Part shown: in pieces, positions 56,020 through 64,000 of the stretch | How positions within the stretch are numbered: the first letter of the stretch is position 1 | Layout of the letters: every line of letters begins with the position of its first letter | Assembly (NCBI GenBank): GCA_025058315.1 | Contig: JANXET010000007.1 | Location: 1 to 64,000 of the forward strand | Reading direction: 5' to 3' | Source of the DNA: Candidatus Bathyarchaeota archaeon | GTDB lineage: Archaea; Thermoproteota; Bathyarchaeia; Bathyarchaeales; Bathycorpusculaceae | Length of the DNA stretch: 64,000 nt | Notes under the pieces: generated by a model | Database searches by the model: none | Seen by the model: the letters and a program-made list of their open reading frames with translations, nothing else | What the model was told of the DNA's origin: nothing | Program-made: the position numbers and the translations under genes

Positions 56020-56047
56020 ATCTTTCTCACCTCTCCATTCAAGTATT

Positions 56048-56932
56048 TTAACTTTTTTCAAACTGTTTAATCTTCTCTTCCAAACTTGACAATCTGCTAC
56101 TTAAACTTAACATTTCCAAGTGCGCTTTTATGATGAGGTCCCTGATGGTTTCCTTGGTTGGTATGGCTGCGCCGATGGATAGGGCATATGCCTCTTTATG
56201 AGCAATCTGTATTAGTACCTGAATGTTCTCTTTCGTCGGGTAAGCGATTCCTATCGATAGTTTGAAAGCTTCACTGTGGGCTTGTTCAAGCTGTTGTTTT
56301 ATTCCATCGATGTCCAATTTTAGGTTATCTTCTCCAATTACTAAGCCATCATCATATACTACCTTCATTTTTAGTCCTGACTCAATGGGTTTTATGCCGA
56401 GCTTTGATAGGACGCTTGCAAGTTTCTCTGATATAACGTCGCCCTTCCTGGCGACAAGCGTATCCTTAGTTATCCAGATGCTTCCACTCTCGATTTTTGT
56501 AGGTAATCCCACTTCGTTAAGCTGGCTTATTATTGGTCCCGGTGGGAACCCGGTGTTCCCCGCTGGGATTATAATGTCCGCGGGCGCGATGTCTCCGGCC
56601 TTCGCCGTCGTGAAGACTTTGCTTCTTTCGAGAAGTAATGCTAGCTTAAAGGGGTTGAGGTTTGTGAAGAGAAAAACGTTTGAGCCTTCCAGGTGCTTTT
56701 CAAGTCTTTTAAGCTCACTTTTTTCATAGCATTTTTGAAAAGCCTTCTTGATTAGAGTATTCTTTACAACTCTCATGTAAACATCTGATGCAAGTTTCTT
56801 TTTAAGTTCCTGAAGCTGTGTTGCCCTAACCTTATACAGGCTTGCTATGCCAATTACTTTATAACTGCTTAAAAGTTTAAGGATCTCTTCAACCTCGCTA
56901 ATTTTCTTCTCTAAAACTTGTTGGGATGGCAG
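56048..56932 (-). CDS. rpl10: Ribosomal protein L10 (P0), probable CTG start
   Basis: 294 residues if read from CTG 56932. The first ATG in frame is at 56776, but the conserved N-terminus ([20 protein letters not shown]) lies before it with no ATG, GTG or TTG back to the stop at 56956-56954. GAGGGG lies six bases before the CTG. The later part has [18 protein letters not shown] and repeated spine helices ([24 protein letters not shown]) that bind P1. The end is [12 protein letters not shown]; the acidic tail ending ALFG seen in many archaeal P0 proteins is missing. Confidence 0.92.
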   Translation of the reverse strand: MPSQQVLEKKISEVEEILKLLSSYKVIGIASLYKVRATQLQELKKKLASDVYMRVVKNTLIKKAFQKCYEKSELKRLEKHLEGSNVFLFTNLNPFKLALLLERSKVFTTAKAGDIAPADIIIPAGNTGFPPGPIISQLNEVGLPTKIESGSIWITKDTLVARKGDVISEKLASVLSKLGIKPIESGLKMKVVYDDGLVIGEDNLKLDIDGIKQQLEQAHSEAFKLSIGIAYPTKENIQVLIQIAHKEAYALSIGAAIPTKETIRDLIIKAHLEMLSLSSRLSSLEEKIKQFEKS

Positions 56933-56945
56933 AGGCTTCCCCTCT

Positions 56946-57599
56946 TTAAGGTTTAATTTTTACAGGATTTCCCATCGAGGTTTTTATGCATATCGATTTG
57001 ATGTTTTTTATTCCTCTCTTCATCTTTGCCTCAACAGCCCTTATAATTGTCTGTATGTTTTCCGCTATTTCCTCGTCTTTCATCTTCTCTGTTCCCACTC
57101 GGCATTGTATTATCGGTTGGTTCCTTATTCTTACGGCGACAGTTTTACGGTATCTTTCGATTAGGCTGTTGATGTCTGCGGTAGGCGGGACTGGAACAGG
57201 CATCTTTCCCCTGGGGCCTAAGGCTGAGCCTAAAACCTTGCCTGCAAGTGGCATAAGCGGAGCTTCGACAAGGAAGAAATCATACTCGTTGGCTATCTTC
57301 CTTAAATCCTTCTTCTTTCCCGCTAGGCCTTCAAGCTCTTCCCGGCTCATGACAAGGTCAGCGTTAGCCTTTTTAGCCTTAAGAGCTAACTCGCCAGCGG
57401 CAATCACGCAGATCTTGTTTTCCTTCCCTGGAAGTGGGTGGGGCAATTGTATGTTTTCATGAAGTTTTCCTTCAGGAGATTTCATGTCTATGTCTTGCAG
57501 ATTCAATATAAGTTCCACTGACTGTGTGAATTTTCTTTCTCCAGCTTTTTCTTTAGCCTCTTTAACTGCCTCAAGTATGGTTTTCTGCTCCAGCGGCAT
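56946..57599 (-). CDS. rpl1: Ribosomal protein L1
   Basis: 217 residues with KFTQSVELILNLQDIDMK at the N-terminus, then PLPGKENKICVIAAGE, the second domain LGPRGKMPVPVP and the C-terminal GIKNIKSICIKTSMGNPVKI. Binds 23S rRNA (L1 stalk) and in some archaea represses its own mRNA. ATG 57599. It follows L11 after about 50 bases and its stop is close to the L10 start. Confidence 0.96.
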   Translation of the reverse strand: MPLEQKTILEAVKEAKEKAGERKFTQSVELILNLQDIDMKSPEGKLHENIQLPHPLPGKENKICVIAAGELALKAKKANADLVMSREELEGLAGKKKDLRKIANEYDFFLVEAPLMPLAGKVLGSALGPRGKMPVPVPPTADINSLIERYRKTVAVRIRNQPIIQCRVGTEKMKDEEIAENIQTIIRAVEAKMKRGIKNIKSICIKTSMGNPVKIKP

Positions 57600-57652
57600 T
57601 ATTTAGGCCCCGTGCCATTCATGGATTGGAAAGCCATTATAAAAATGTTCTC

Positions 57653-58150
57653 TTAAGCTTCACTTCTAGCGAATATTTCGTCGTATTTTCCCTCGTTAAT
57701 ATCCCTTATTACTTCCCTCGGATCTCTGCCCTCAACGGTTACTCCCATAGTTACGCAGGTTCCAAGTATCTCCTTAGCAGCTGCCTTCAAGGTTTTGGAG
57801 AGAAGTTCAGGCTTTTTTATTTTGGCTATGCGGATAACCTGTTCGATTGTTAGGTTGCCAACCTTATCCTTATTGGGTGCTCCTGAGCCTTTTTCAATTT
57901 TTAACTCGCTGGTGATCAGGGCTGACGTTGTTGGAGTTCCAACTTGGATTTCAAATTGTTTATTCTCCGGGTCAACTATGACTTTCACTGGAACCTTCAT
58001 TCCGGAATAATCCTTTGTCAGCTCGTTTATTTTGTTTACAACTGCTAGAACGTTCACCCCTAAGGGTCCCAATGCGGGTCCTAAGGGTGGACCTGCTGTT
58101 GCTTGCCCACCACTTACAAGTAATTCAACAACTTTTTTTTCGCCCATCAC
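57653..58150 (-). CDS. rpl11: Ribosomal protein L11
   Basis: 165 residues. [21 protein letters not shown] at the N-terminus (here [15 protein letters not shown]), then [10 protein letters not shown] and the C-terminal [19 protein letters not shown]. It binds the GTPase-associated region of 23S rRNA with L10 and P1. The ATG overlaps the nusG stop by four bases. Confidence 0.97.
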   Translation of the reverse strand: MMGEKKVVELLVSGGQATAGPPLGPALGPLGVNVLAVVNKINELTKDYSGMKVPVKVIVDPENKQFEIQVGTPTTSALITSELKIEKGSGAPNKDKVGNLTIEQVIRIAKIKKPELLSKTLKAAAKEILGTCVTMGVTVEGRDPREVIRDINEGKYDEIFARSEA

Positions 58151-58623
58151 ACACCTCCTTCCGTAACTTTTGCCTTCTCCACAAGTTTAACGTAGTCCGA
58201 ATGGACTGTTATGGGCAGGGTGAAGGTTGCTTCAAGGAGCTCTAAGGTAACTTCCTCTTTAGACTTGTCGACACGCGTTATCTTTGCCCGCATACCCTTG
58301 AATGGTCCACCTATAACCTCGACAATGTCGTTCTCGTTGAGCTCCTCGATTACAGGCTTTCTAACTATGTACTTTTCAATCTCTGAGAAGTTGACGAAAT
58401 CTGGAACCTTCGACTTGACATGTTTAATTCCAGCTATGGCCTGCTCTACGAAGTGGGGGCTGTCAGCCTCTATAAATATGTAGCCTTTTATGGCGTCTGG
58501 AACAAGTAATGCCTTTATGGGAATTTTATTAACCTCAACCCTGGCTGCAATCAGTTTAGCTGCATTTCTTTCTTGTCCTGTCGTTATTCTCACCGCAAAA
58601 ATTTTTGCTGATGGTTTCGCCAT
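58147..58623 (-). CDS. nusG: Transcription elongation factor NusG/Spt5
   Basis: 158 residues: NGN domain ([20 protein letters not shown], ending [18 protein letters not shown]) and a KOW domain ([20 protein letters not shown]). It stays with RNA polymerase during elongation and works with Spt4. The ATG is 13 bases after the secE stop. Confidence 0.95.
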   Translation of the reverse strand: MAKPSAKIFAVRITTGQERNAAKLIAARVEVNKIPIKALLVPDAIKGYIFIEADSPHFVEQAIAGIKHVKSKVPDFVNFSEIEKYIVRKPVIEELNENDIVEVIGGPFKGMRAKITRVDKSKEEVTLELLEATFTLPITVHSDYVKLVEKAKVTEGGV

Positions 58624-58636
58624 TGTTTTCCCTCTA

Positions 58637-58804
58637 TTAGTATGGGATGGCGCTTGTTAGAATCTTTATTACGAAGCCTATTAGTCCCACCGCCCCCACG
58701 CCCAAGAAGCATATTTTTATGGATAGCCACAGCTCACTTCTTGCAGGTTTAACTGTCAACTTAAGGGTTTTTGCGCATTGGGTTAGGAATGATCTTAAGC
58801 CCAT
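58637..58804 (-). CDS. secE: Preprotein translocase subunit SecE/Sec61-gamma
   Basis: A 55-residue protein from ATG 58804 to TAA 58637: a basic amphipathic part (FLTQCAKTLKLTVKPARSEL) followed by one membrane helix (ICFLGVGAVGLIGFVIKIL) and a short tail ending IPY. This size and layout, and the position directly before nusG in the ribosomal operon, match archaeal SecE, which clamps the SecY channel. Confidence 0.9.
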   Translation of the reverse strand: MGLRSFLTQCAKTLKLTVKPARSELWLSIKICFLGVGAVGLIGFVIKILTSAIPY

Positions 58805-58877
58805 CTTTCACTACCACAAATGCCTTGAATAGTAAAACATGCTTTTCTATTAACTTTTCTATGATAAATGCCTTTAG

Positions 58878-59687
58878 TCAAACTTTCTTAAACTGTAACC
58901 CTATTTTTTCAATAATTTTAACGATTTTATGCTTGTCCTCGCCCTTTATGCCCTTCCAGTCGAGGACTGCGAACTCAACCTTCTCGAGGGTTCTATCCAC
59001 GCACTGCTTTAGGATAGATTCATCCACGTGGGGTATAGCGTATTTTGGAATTATATGGCCGAAGGCTACATCATCTTCCAAAGTCATCCTCGTAAACTTT
59101 CCATTATAGTGAGGCCCGCCTATGCCTAAAGCCACCGCCGTCTTGCTACAGTAGCCTATGGCTGCTTCCATGGCAGCATGGGCAACAACCTCTGCTGCCT
59201 CTGAATCCTCCCACTCTTTAGGTGTGCTGCCTAACTCCGCGAACATGGCTGGCGAATCTAACGAAGGACCGTGATGGGTGCACTCGTAGGAAACATCATA
59301 GCTGAGATTCCTTTTGCTGACGAGTTTCGCCATGATCTTCAAGGCTCTCATCATGGCATTTGCAGGGGCGATTGAAACCTTCCCAGGTATTCCTCCTAGG
59401 GCTGCTTCTCCAAAGTTTCCCGGAGTGTGCACTGATAGGGTTGGAGTTCCACTTGTGCTGCTATGCCTTGATACAAACACAACAAGCTCAAGGGACTTGT
59501 ATTTATCAGCTATATCCTGCGTATATACTGGTTCACAATCTAGAATAACAAGTTTAACCTTTCTTTCTCCGTGCTCGTATATATAAGAGGATTTTTCAGC
59601 TGTTGGAGCGAATGGATAAATCCTCAGGATATGTTTCGCTATGTTTAGGCTTGCAGGATCTTTGTTTGACGCCACTATGAGTATCAT
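58878..59687 (-). CDS. dtdA: D-aminoacyl-tRNA deacylase
   Basis: 269 residues. VASNKDPASLNIAKHIL at the start, FVSRHSSTSGTPTLSVHTPGN (with HSS and HTPGN), YECTHHGPSLDSPAMF and GIGGPHYNGKFT are the Gek1/DtdA hallmarks. It frees D-amino acids from mischarged tRNAs. The His-rich segments bind zinc in the family. Lies upstream of secE on the same strand, 73 bases away. Confidence 0.94.
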   Translation of the reverse strand: MILIVASNKDPASLNIAKHILRIYPFAPTAEKSSYIYEHGERKVKLVILDCEPVYTQDIADKYKSLELVVFVSRHSSTSGTPTLSVHTPGNFGEAALGGIPGKVSIAPANAMMRALKIMAKLVSKRNLSYDVSYECTHHGPSLDSPAMFAELGSTPKEWEDSEAAEVVAHAAMEAAIGYCSKTAVALGIGGPHYNGKFTRMTLEDDVAFGHIIPKYAIPHVDESILKQCVDRTLEKVEFAVLDWKGIKGEDKHKIVKIIEKIGLQFKKV

Positions 59688-59779
59688 TAAGTTACCATTT
59701 GAAGCTTTGCCTTAATAAAATGCTCCATAAAGCTTATAATAAAATTAGTGCCTTGCCCTATTAACAGATGGGTGTAACA

Positions 59780-60691
59780 ATGCATCTGATTAATTTTAAG
59801 AATTTTTCTGAGCATCAACTCCTAGAGCTTATCGACTTAGCGATTGAAATAAAGCAGAACCCTGTAAAATACAGGAGGGCTTTGAACGGTAAATCTCTGG
59901 CTATGATATTCCAAAAAACTTCAACACGGACAAGAGTTTCCTTTGAAGTTGCAATGACTCAACTTGGTGGTCACGCCCTCTACATTGACTGGAGAACATC
60001 CAATCTCACAATTGCAGACATATATGATGAAACTCAGTATCTCTCGCGGAATGTGGACTGTATAATGGCAAGACTCCTCCGGAATTCAGATCTGCAGGTC
60101 ATGGCGAAAGCCTCACGAGTACCTGTGATAAATGGGTGTGATGAAAAATACCATCCAAGCCAGGTTATAGCGGATTTGATGACTATGAAAGAGAAAAAGG
60201 GACGTTTAAAGGGGCTTAAGCTCGTTTACATAGGCGTCCATAATAATGTTTGCAATTCACTGATTGAGGGATGCACAAAAACTGGAGTTGAAATAACCAC
60301 TATCACTCCCATCTTCAATGAACCTTCAAGAGATAATGAGCTTCTCGAAGATGCAATAAAGACTGGCTTGTGGAAGTCAACGCTTGATATCTCATCCGCC
60401 GTCAAAAATGCTGATTTTGTATACACAGACACATGGGTTGACATGGAATTCTTCACTGATCCCCGATTCTTCGAAGAGAAGGAGAAACGAATTAAACTGA
60501 TGATGCCCTATCAGATAAACAAAAATCTGATGGCTGGAAGCAACGCCTACATAATGCATGACATGCCGATACATAGAGGCTACGAGATAAGTTCTGAAAT
60601 GGTTGAAGATTCCAGGTCGATAATCTATGAGCAAAGCGAGAATAGGCTGTACGCTGCGAAAGCCATCCTTATGAAACTTGTTTCAAAGTGA
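59780..60691 (+). CDS. Carbamoyltransferase, OTC-like with altered amine-binding motifs
   Basis: 303 residues. The carbamoyl-phosphate site is intact (STRTRVSFE; and HPSQ in place of HPCQ, in KYHPSQVIADL). The ornithine-binding loop DxWxSMG is here DTWVDMEFF, and the usual HCLPxHRG is HDMPIHRGYE, with Asp instead of the conserved Cys. So the carbamoyl acceptor may not be ornithine. The next genes make polyamines (speD, bpsA). An upstream ATG at 59768 is possible; ATGGGTG within it would serve as ribosome site for 59780. Function beyond carbamoyl transfer is open. Confidence 0.8.
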   Translation: MHLINFKNFSEHQLLELIDLAIEIKQNPVKYRRALNGKSLAMIFQKTSTRTRVSFEVAMTQLGGHALYIDWRTSNLTIADIYDETQYLSRNVDCIMARLLRNSDLQVMAKASRVPVINGCDEKYHPSQVIADLMTMKEKKGRLKGLKLVYIGVHNNVCNSLIEGCTKTGVEITTITPIFNEPSRDNELLEDAIKTGLWKSTLDISSAVKNADFVYTDTWVDMEFFTDPRFFEEKEKRIKLMMPYQINKNLMAGSNAYIMHDMPIHRGYEISSEMVEDSRSIIYEQSENRLYAAKAILMKLVSK

Positions 60692-60718
60692 TGTCTAATT
60701 CTGACGTATTTTGAATCG

Positions 60719-60732
60719 AAAAATTTATAAAC
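60719..60732 (+). promoter_or_regulatory. TATA box and long leader of speD
   Basis: AAAAATTTATAAAC predicts a start near 60755, leaving a leader of about 85 bases before the speD ATG. That leader contains a short frame from ATG 60771 that runs into speD in another phase. A long leader is unusual here, where several genes seem nearly leaderless. Confidence 0.45.
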
Positions 60733-60841
60733 TGAATTTTTCAGTGCTCGAATTAGAGGATAGAAAACGCATGAGAGTCTGCTTAGGACGACACGTCAAC
60801 TTGGGCGGCGTGAAATTCGACGGTAATGGTGGGTGTTCGAT

Positions 60842-61207
60842 ATGGGCATCCACATTATCGCCGAATTTCGCGGAGTGGATCCCTGGAAAATATCGCGGCT
60901 GGAAGATGTCCAGCCCATTTTGGATAGGGTAGTTGCCAAATCAGGTTTACATGTGGTTTCTTCAAGTTTCCACCAGTTTAAACCTTATGGGGTTTCTGCT
61001 GTATACCTCCTAAGTGAGTCCCACCTTAGCATTCACACGTGGCCGGAATATTCCTATATGGCTTTAGACATATTTACCTGTGGGAATGATGTTCCTGCTC
61101 TGAGAGCTTTCCAGATGCTGAGGGAAGAGTTCAGGCCGAAGAGTGTTAGGAAGAAAGTGATCAGGAGGAATGTTGTTGGAAAGAGTGAAGCAGGAAATAC
61201 TGCGTGA
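60842..61207 (+). CDS. speD: S-adenosylmethionine decarboxylase proenzyme, class 1B
   Basis: 121 residues. ESHLSIHTWPEYSYMALDIFTCG-type core: the Ser in SESHLSIHTWPE becomes the pyruvoyl group after self-cleavage, and DIFTCGND holds the catalytic Cys. It provides decarboxylated AdoMet, the aminopropyl donor for polyamines. The ATG at 60842 gives the family N-terminus GIHIIAEFRGVDP. Overlaps bpsA by 38 bases. Confidence 0.93.
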   Translation: MGIHIIAEFRGVDPWKISRLEDVQPILDRVVAKSGLHVVSSSFHQFKPYGVSAVYLLSESHLSIHTWPEYSYMALDIFTCGNDVPALRAFQMLREEFRPKSVRKKVIRRNVVGKSEAGNTA

Positions 61208-62216
61208 AGTTGCAGCTTCACCTAAAAACTTATGGTCTCTCTTGGATAGATGTAACTTCCCCCTAAGGGACTTTATAGCTGCTTTGAGAGAACTCGAGGA
61301 AAACAGTTTAATAATTATGAAAGATGGACTTTTCCATATAACTGAGAAAGGTAAGGAATTAGTTAATCCTAGAAGCCTAAACTTTGAAGTGTCAATCTGC
61401 TCATCTTGCCTGGGAAAGCGAATACTTCCAAAAGCGTTGTTTCCCGAGATTCTGGATAAGTTCAGGCGTATAGTAAAGGATAGACCTTTTCCTAAATTGG
61501 ATTTCTTCCAGGGGTATATGGTGGAGCAGGATGTTATTGCCAGGGTTGCTCTGATGCATTATTATGGCGACTTAGATGGGAAGAGTATTCTCATTATAGG
61601 CGACGATGATTTACTGAGCATTGCGCTGGCTTTAACTGAGCTGCCGTCACGCATAGTTGTTCTGGACGTTGACAGGAGGCTAGGTGACCTTCTAAATTCA
61701 GTTAACAGGGACCATAATTTCAGTATAGAATTCATAGAGTATAATGTCGCCGAACCCATGCCTGCTGATCTCCGTGGTAAATTCGATGTCTTCTCATCAG
61801 AACCTCTGGAGACAACGTCAGGCCTAAAAGCTTTCATAATTCGTGGGGTTTCAGGGCTTAGGGAAAACGGTGTTGGATATTTCGGTTTAACCCGTTACGA
61901 GGCTTCACTTAAGAAATGGTTAGCAATTCAGAGGCTTCTTGTGAACATGAGCTGTGTGATCACCGACTTGATTAATGGCTTTTCTAGTTATCCAATGAAA
62001 TATGGCGATGTTGATTATGACGCCTTTGCATATAAATTGGGATTTGAAGTCGACAAAAATCCTGGAATAAACTGGTATAAATCCGCACTATTCCGATTTG
62101 AGGTGCTCGGCAAAGTAAAGCCCTTGAAATCCTTTGACAGGAGAATCCGAGTCAAATCCATAGATCCGGAAGAAGATCTTACGCATCCGACACTTAGAAT
62201 CGTGGATGGAAAGTAG
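61170..62216 (+). CDS. bpsA: N4-bis(aminopropyl)spermidine (branched polyamine) synthase
   Basis: 348 residues. N-terminal winged helix-like region (about 1-70), a Cys pair (CSSCLGK), then a Rossmann core with LDFFQGYMVEQDVIARVALM, SILIIGDDDLLSIAL (GDDD aspartates) and VLDVDRRL. These match BpsA, which adds aminopropyl groups to spermidine to make branched polyamines, a feature of thermophiles. AGGAGG precedes the ATG within speD, so the pair is co-translated. Confidence 0.92.
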   Translation: MLLERVKQEILREVAASPKNLWSLLDRCNFPLRDFIAALRELEENSLIIMKDGLFHITEKGKELVNPRSLNFEVSICSSCLGKRILPKALFPEILDKFRRIVKDRPFPKLDFFQGYMVEQDVIARVALMHYYGDLDGKSILIIGDDDLLSIALALTELPSRIVVLDVDRRLGDLLNSVNRDHNFSIEFIEYNVAEPMPADLRGKFDVFSSEPLETTSGLKAFIIRGVSGLRENGVGYFGLTRYEASLKKWLAIQRLLVNMSCVITDLINGFSSYPMKYGDVDYDAFAYKLGFEVDKNPGINWYKSALFRFEVLGKVKPLKSFDRRIRVKSIDPEEDLTHPTLRIVDGK

Positions 62217-62247
62217 ATGTTCTAGAATTAAATTGCCGGGGGATTTG

Positions 62248-62748
62248 ATGTCTAACGGCGGGGATTCATCAGATACTCTTCCCTTAAGAGTTGTTATACG
62301 TCATGCAAACGATAATGATCTACAACAAATAGTTAGGCTGTCAGAAAAGCTTGGGAGGGATGAAAGCACAGCTGATTCCATGGTATCACCAACTCCAAGC
62401 GAATTTCAGAACCCAGGGTGGATTATGAAAAACATCAGAGGCGAAAACACTGTGGTTTTTGTCGCTGAGCTTGATGGAAAAATAATCGGGTACTCGTTAG
62501 GCTGGGTTAGCCAGCCTTGGTCCTATAAAGGCAAAAGAGGGTACATATGTGACTGCTTCGTCGATGAGCCATATAGAAGACGTGGGATTGGCAGGAAACT
62601 TGTAGAGGCTATGCTGAGCTGGTTTAAGAGTAGAGGTGTAGATTGTGTTGAGGCAGATGTGTATTCAAACAATGCTCCTTCATTGGCCATGTTTAAGAGT
62701 TTAGGTTTTAATGAGATATCTAAAAGGCTTCGCCTTACAATTAGGTAA
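62248..62748 (+). CDS. GNAT family N-acetyltransferase
   Basis: About 166 residues. VVFVAELDGKIIGYSLGW, the acetyl-CoA loop YRRRGIGRKLVEAML (Q/RxxGxG/A type) and VYSNNAPSLAMFKSLGF are GNAT motifs, resembling RimI-like N-terminal acetylases. GGGGGA five bases before the ATG at 62248 favours this start; the frame is open from 62206, which would overlap bpsA. Substrate unknown. Confidence 0.85.
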   Translation: MSNGGDSSDTLPLRVVIRHANDNDLQQIVRLSEKLGRDESTADSMVSPTPSEFQNPGWIMKNIRGENTVVFVAELDGKIIGYSLGWVSQPWSYKGKRGYICDCFVDEPYRRRGIGRKLVEAMLSWFKSRGVDCVEADVYSNNAPSLAMFKSLGFNEISKRLRLTIR

Positions 62749-62760
62749 TGCTAAATTTTT

Positions 62761-63672
62761 CTAGTTTTGTTTCAGGATCATATCCACAAACTTTTCAGGT
62801 TTAAACTCCTCCAGATCCTCGTACTTCTGTCCTGTCCCGATGAATAGTATAGGTTTTTTCGTCACATAAGTCACGCTTAGAGCTGATCCTCCCTTAACAT
62901 CAGCATCCACTTTGGTTAATATCGTGGCGTCGATTCCCACGCTTTTATTGAACTCCTCAGCCTGTATCACGGCGTCGTTGCCGGTCAGGGAATCAACGGT
63001 TAAAACTGTTAAGTCAGGTTTAACAACCCGCTTGATCTTCGCAAGCTCATCCATTAGGTTCCTGTTTGTCTGCATCCTCCCAGCAGTATCTATTAATACA
63101 ACATTTGTTCCGTGAGCTCTGGCATGGTTTACAGTGTCGTAGGCTACCGCGGCAGGGTCTGCGCCATAAGTATGCCTTATAACCTTGAAGCCTAAGCGCT
63201 TTGCATGAGTTTCTAGTTGCTCAATGGAGCCTGCACGGTAAGTGTCACTGCATGCAAGGACTACAGAATAGCCCCTGCGATTTAGGAGATACGCTGTTTT
63301 TGCTATTGTTGTGGTTTTGCCTGTTCCATTTATCCCGACGAAAAGTATGACATAGGGTTCCTTCTTTTTCCGCTTTTCTTCAATAGCTTTAAACAGATTT
63401 ATCTTCTCGTTTGTCTGCATCACTTCAAGGATAATTTCGCGGAGACTTTTCTCCACGATTTTACCGCGATCACTAAGCCTTTTCACCTGAACTCCTGTGA
63501 GTCGCCTTTCAAGTTCATCACATATGTGTTCAGCAACCTGGACAGCAACATCGTTCTCTATGAGGATCAGCTTGAACTCGAAAAGAATCATGCGGAGGTT
63601 TTCAGGCTTAAGCTCTGTTGTGGTAACTTTGTTTACCAGGCTGCTTAGCCCTGATTTTAGCCTCTCAAACAT
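62761..63672 (-). CDS. ftsY: Signal recognition particle receptor FtsY
   Basis: 303 residues: helical N domain (about 1-95), then the SRP-type GTPase with GINGTGKTTTIAK (G1), DTYRAGSIEQLETHAK, LIDTAGRMQTNRNLMDEL and TKVDADVKGGSALSV plus IGTGQKYEDLEEF. It docks the ribosome-SRP complex at the membrane; the short acidic-less N-terminus suggests a minimal archaeal form. Overlaps the prefoldin gene by eight bases. Confidence 0.96.
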   Translation of the reverse strand: MFERLKSGLSSLVNKVTTTELKPENLRMILFEFKLILIENDVAVQVAEHICDELERRLTGVQVKRLSDRGKIVEKSLREIILEVMQTNEKINLFKAIEEKRKKKEPYVILFVGINGTGKTTTIAKTAYLLNRRGYSVVLACSDTYRAGSIEQLETHAKRLGFKVIRHTYGADPAAVAYDTVNHARAHGTNVVLIDTAGRMQTNRNLMDELAKIKRVVKPDLTVLTVDSLTGNDAVIQAEEFNKSVGIDATILTKVDADVKGGSALSVTYVTKKPILFIGTGQKYEDLEEFKPEKFVDMILKQN

Positions 63673-64000
63673 TCTTGGAGGGTGTCTCCTTGGCGGTGAT
63701 TTTGGCAGCTAGCTCTTCGAATCTCTCCCTATCCTCGTTAATCTTCTCCGCCACCTGTGATAATTGCTGCTGAAGTGAATCCCTACTTTTCTCAAGCTCC
63801 TCTAGTCTTCTGTTAATGATTTCCTTCGCTTCCTGAAGGCTCTTTTCAACCGATACTCCGGCACCTATTCCAATTGTAACCTTGTCTACGTTTTCAATTT
63901 TCGCGTTTATGTATGAGTTGCCGCCTATGGGAACAAGGATTTCCATGCTTCCCTTCTGCTTTTCAAGTCCTTCCATGGTCATCATTGCATATGTTAGGTC
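63665..64000 (-). CDS. pfdA: Prefoldin alpha subunit, cut by the window edge
   Basis: The visible C-terminal part (106 codons from an internal Met, with the frame still open to the window edge) has GSMEILVPIGGNSYINAKI and VDKVTIGIGAGVSVEKSLQEA, then a long coiled coil of Glu/Lys/Gln. This is the two-hairpin centre and second helix of prefoldin alpha. The first helix lies beyond 64000. It passes unfolded proteins to the thermosome. Its neighbour ftsY is a common archaeal pairing. Confidence 0.93.
   Translation of the reverse strand, partial: DLTYAMMTMEGLEKQKGSMEILVPIGGNSYINAKIENVDKVTIGIGAGVSVEKSLQEAKEIINRRLEELEKSRDSLQQQLSQVAEKINEDRERFEELAAKITAKETPSKNV

Noticed and set aside
60711-60932. 73-codon frame ahead of speD as a separate gene
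   Set aside because: It runs through the speD start in another phase and ends within it; only a leader-peptide role seems possible, and there is no direct support.

Overview
The window is a gene-dense stretch of an archaeal chromosome, most likely from an uncultured thermophilic member of the TACK group such as Bathyarchaeia. That placement is an inference from gene content. The archaeal evidence is direct: TATA-like boxes ahead of genes, archaeal L14e, Cbf5, L10/P1-type stalk proteins, TrmY, EndA, DtdA, a TIP49 homologue, Cdc48, archaeal GlyRS/AsnRS, an archaeal-type UbiA and prefoldin. A branched-polyamine synthase (BpsA) next to AdoMet decarboxylase points to a hot habitat. There are no CRISPR arrays, insertion sequences or prophage genes; this is core chromosome.

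Layout. 1-425 is the 3' end of a 23S rRNA. 0.5-14 kb holds MarC, a tungsten aldehyde:ferredoxin oxidoreductase with a MoaD-like partner, TrmY, TIP49, a radical SAM enzyme with ThiL, tRNA-Thr, tRNA-Pro, a frameshifted roadblock-like gene, an HtrA protease, an MFS carrier and PurA. 14-23 kb holds an M20 peptidase, L14e-Cbf5-methyltransferase, an intron-containing tRNA-Ser, a GHKL ATPase and Cdc48. 23.3-33.1 kb is a ten-gene operon in complex-I order (A-B-CD-H-I-J-K-L-M-N). 33.6-41 kb carries a proton pyrophosphatase, a P-type Ca2+-type ATPase and acetyl-CoA synthetase. 41-55 kb carries AsnRS, a CDF transporter with three regulatory domains, a decayed beta-propeller gene, UbiA, a sugar nucleotidyltransferase, EndA, GlyRS, inositol-phosphate synthase, a PGI/PMI isomerase, a SPOUT methyltransferase and a presenilin-like protease. 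55.7-58.8 kb is the secE-nusG-L11-L1-L10-P1 operon. The end carries DtdA, an atypical carbamoyltransferase, speD-bpsA, a GNAT, FtsY and prefoldin alpha.

Main points. (1) The complex-I-like operon is not NADH or F420H2 dehydrogenase by its core: the large subunit keeps all four [NiFe] cysteines (RICGIC and DPCFSC) and the small subunit has the hydrogenase-type CxxC. It reads as a group 4 energy-converting hydrogenase built on a complex-I gene order. (2) cbf5 has an in-frame TAG in its catalytic loop; an 18-nt segment flanked by a canonical bulge-helix-bulge fold, if spliced out, restores the catalytic Asp exactly. The splicing endonuclease EndA is encoded in the same window, and tRNA-Ser(GGA) has a 13-nt intron. 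(3) Two genes (L10 and inositol-phosphate synthase) seem to start at CTG.

How the genes may work together (inference): aldehyde oxidation by the AOR would give reduced ferredoxin, the hydrogenase would re-oxidise it and pump ions, and PPi made by acetyl-CoA synthetase could be used by the proton pyrophosphatase encoded nearby.
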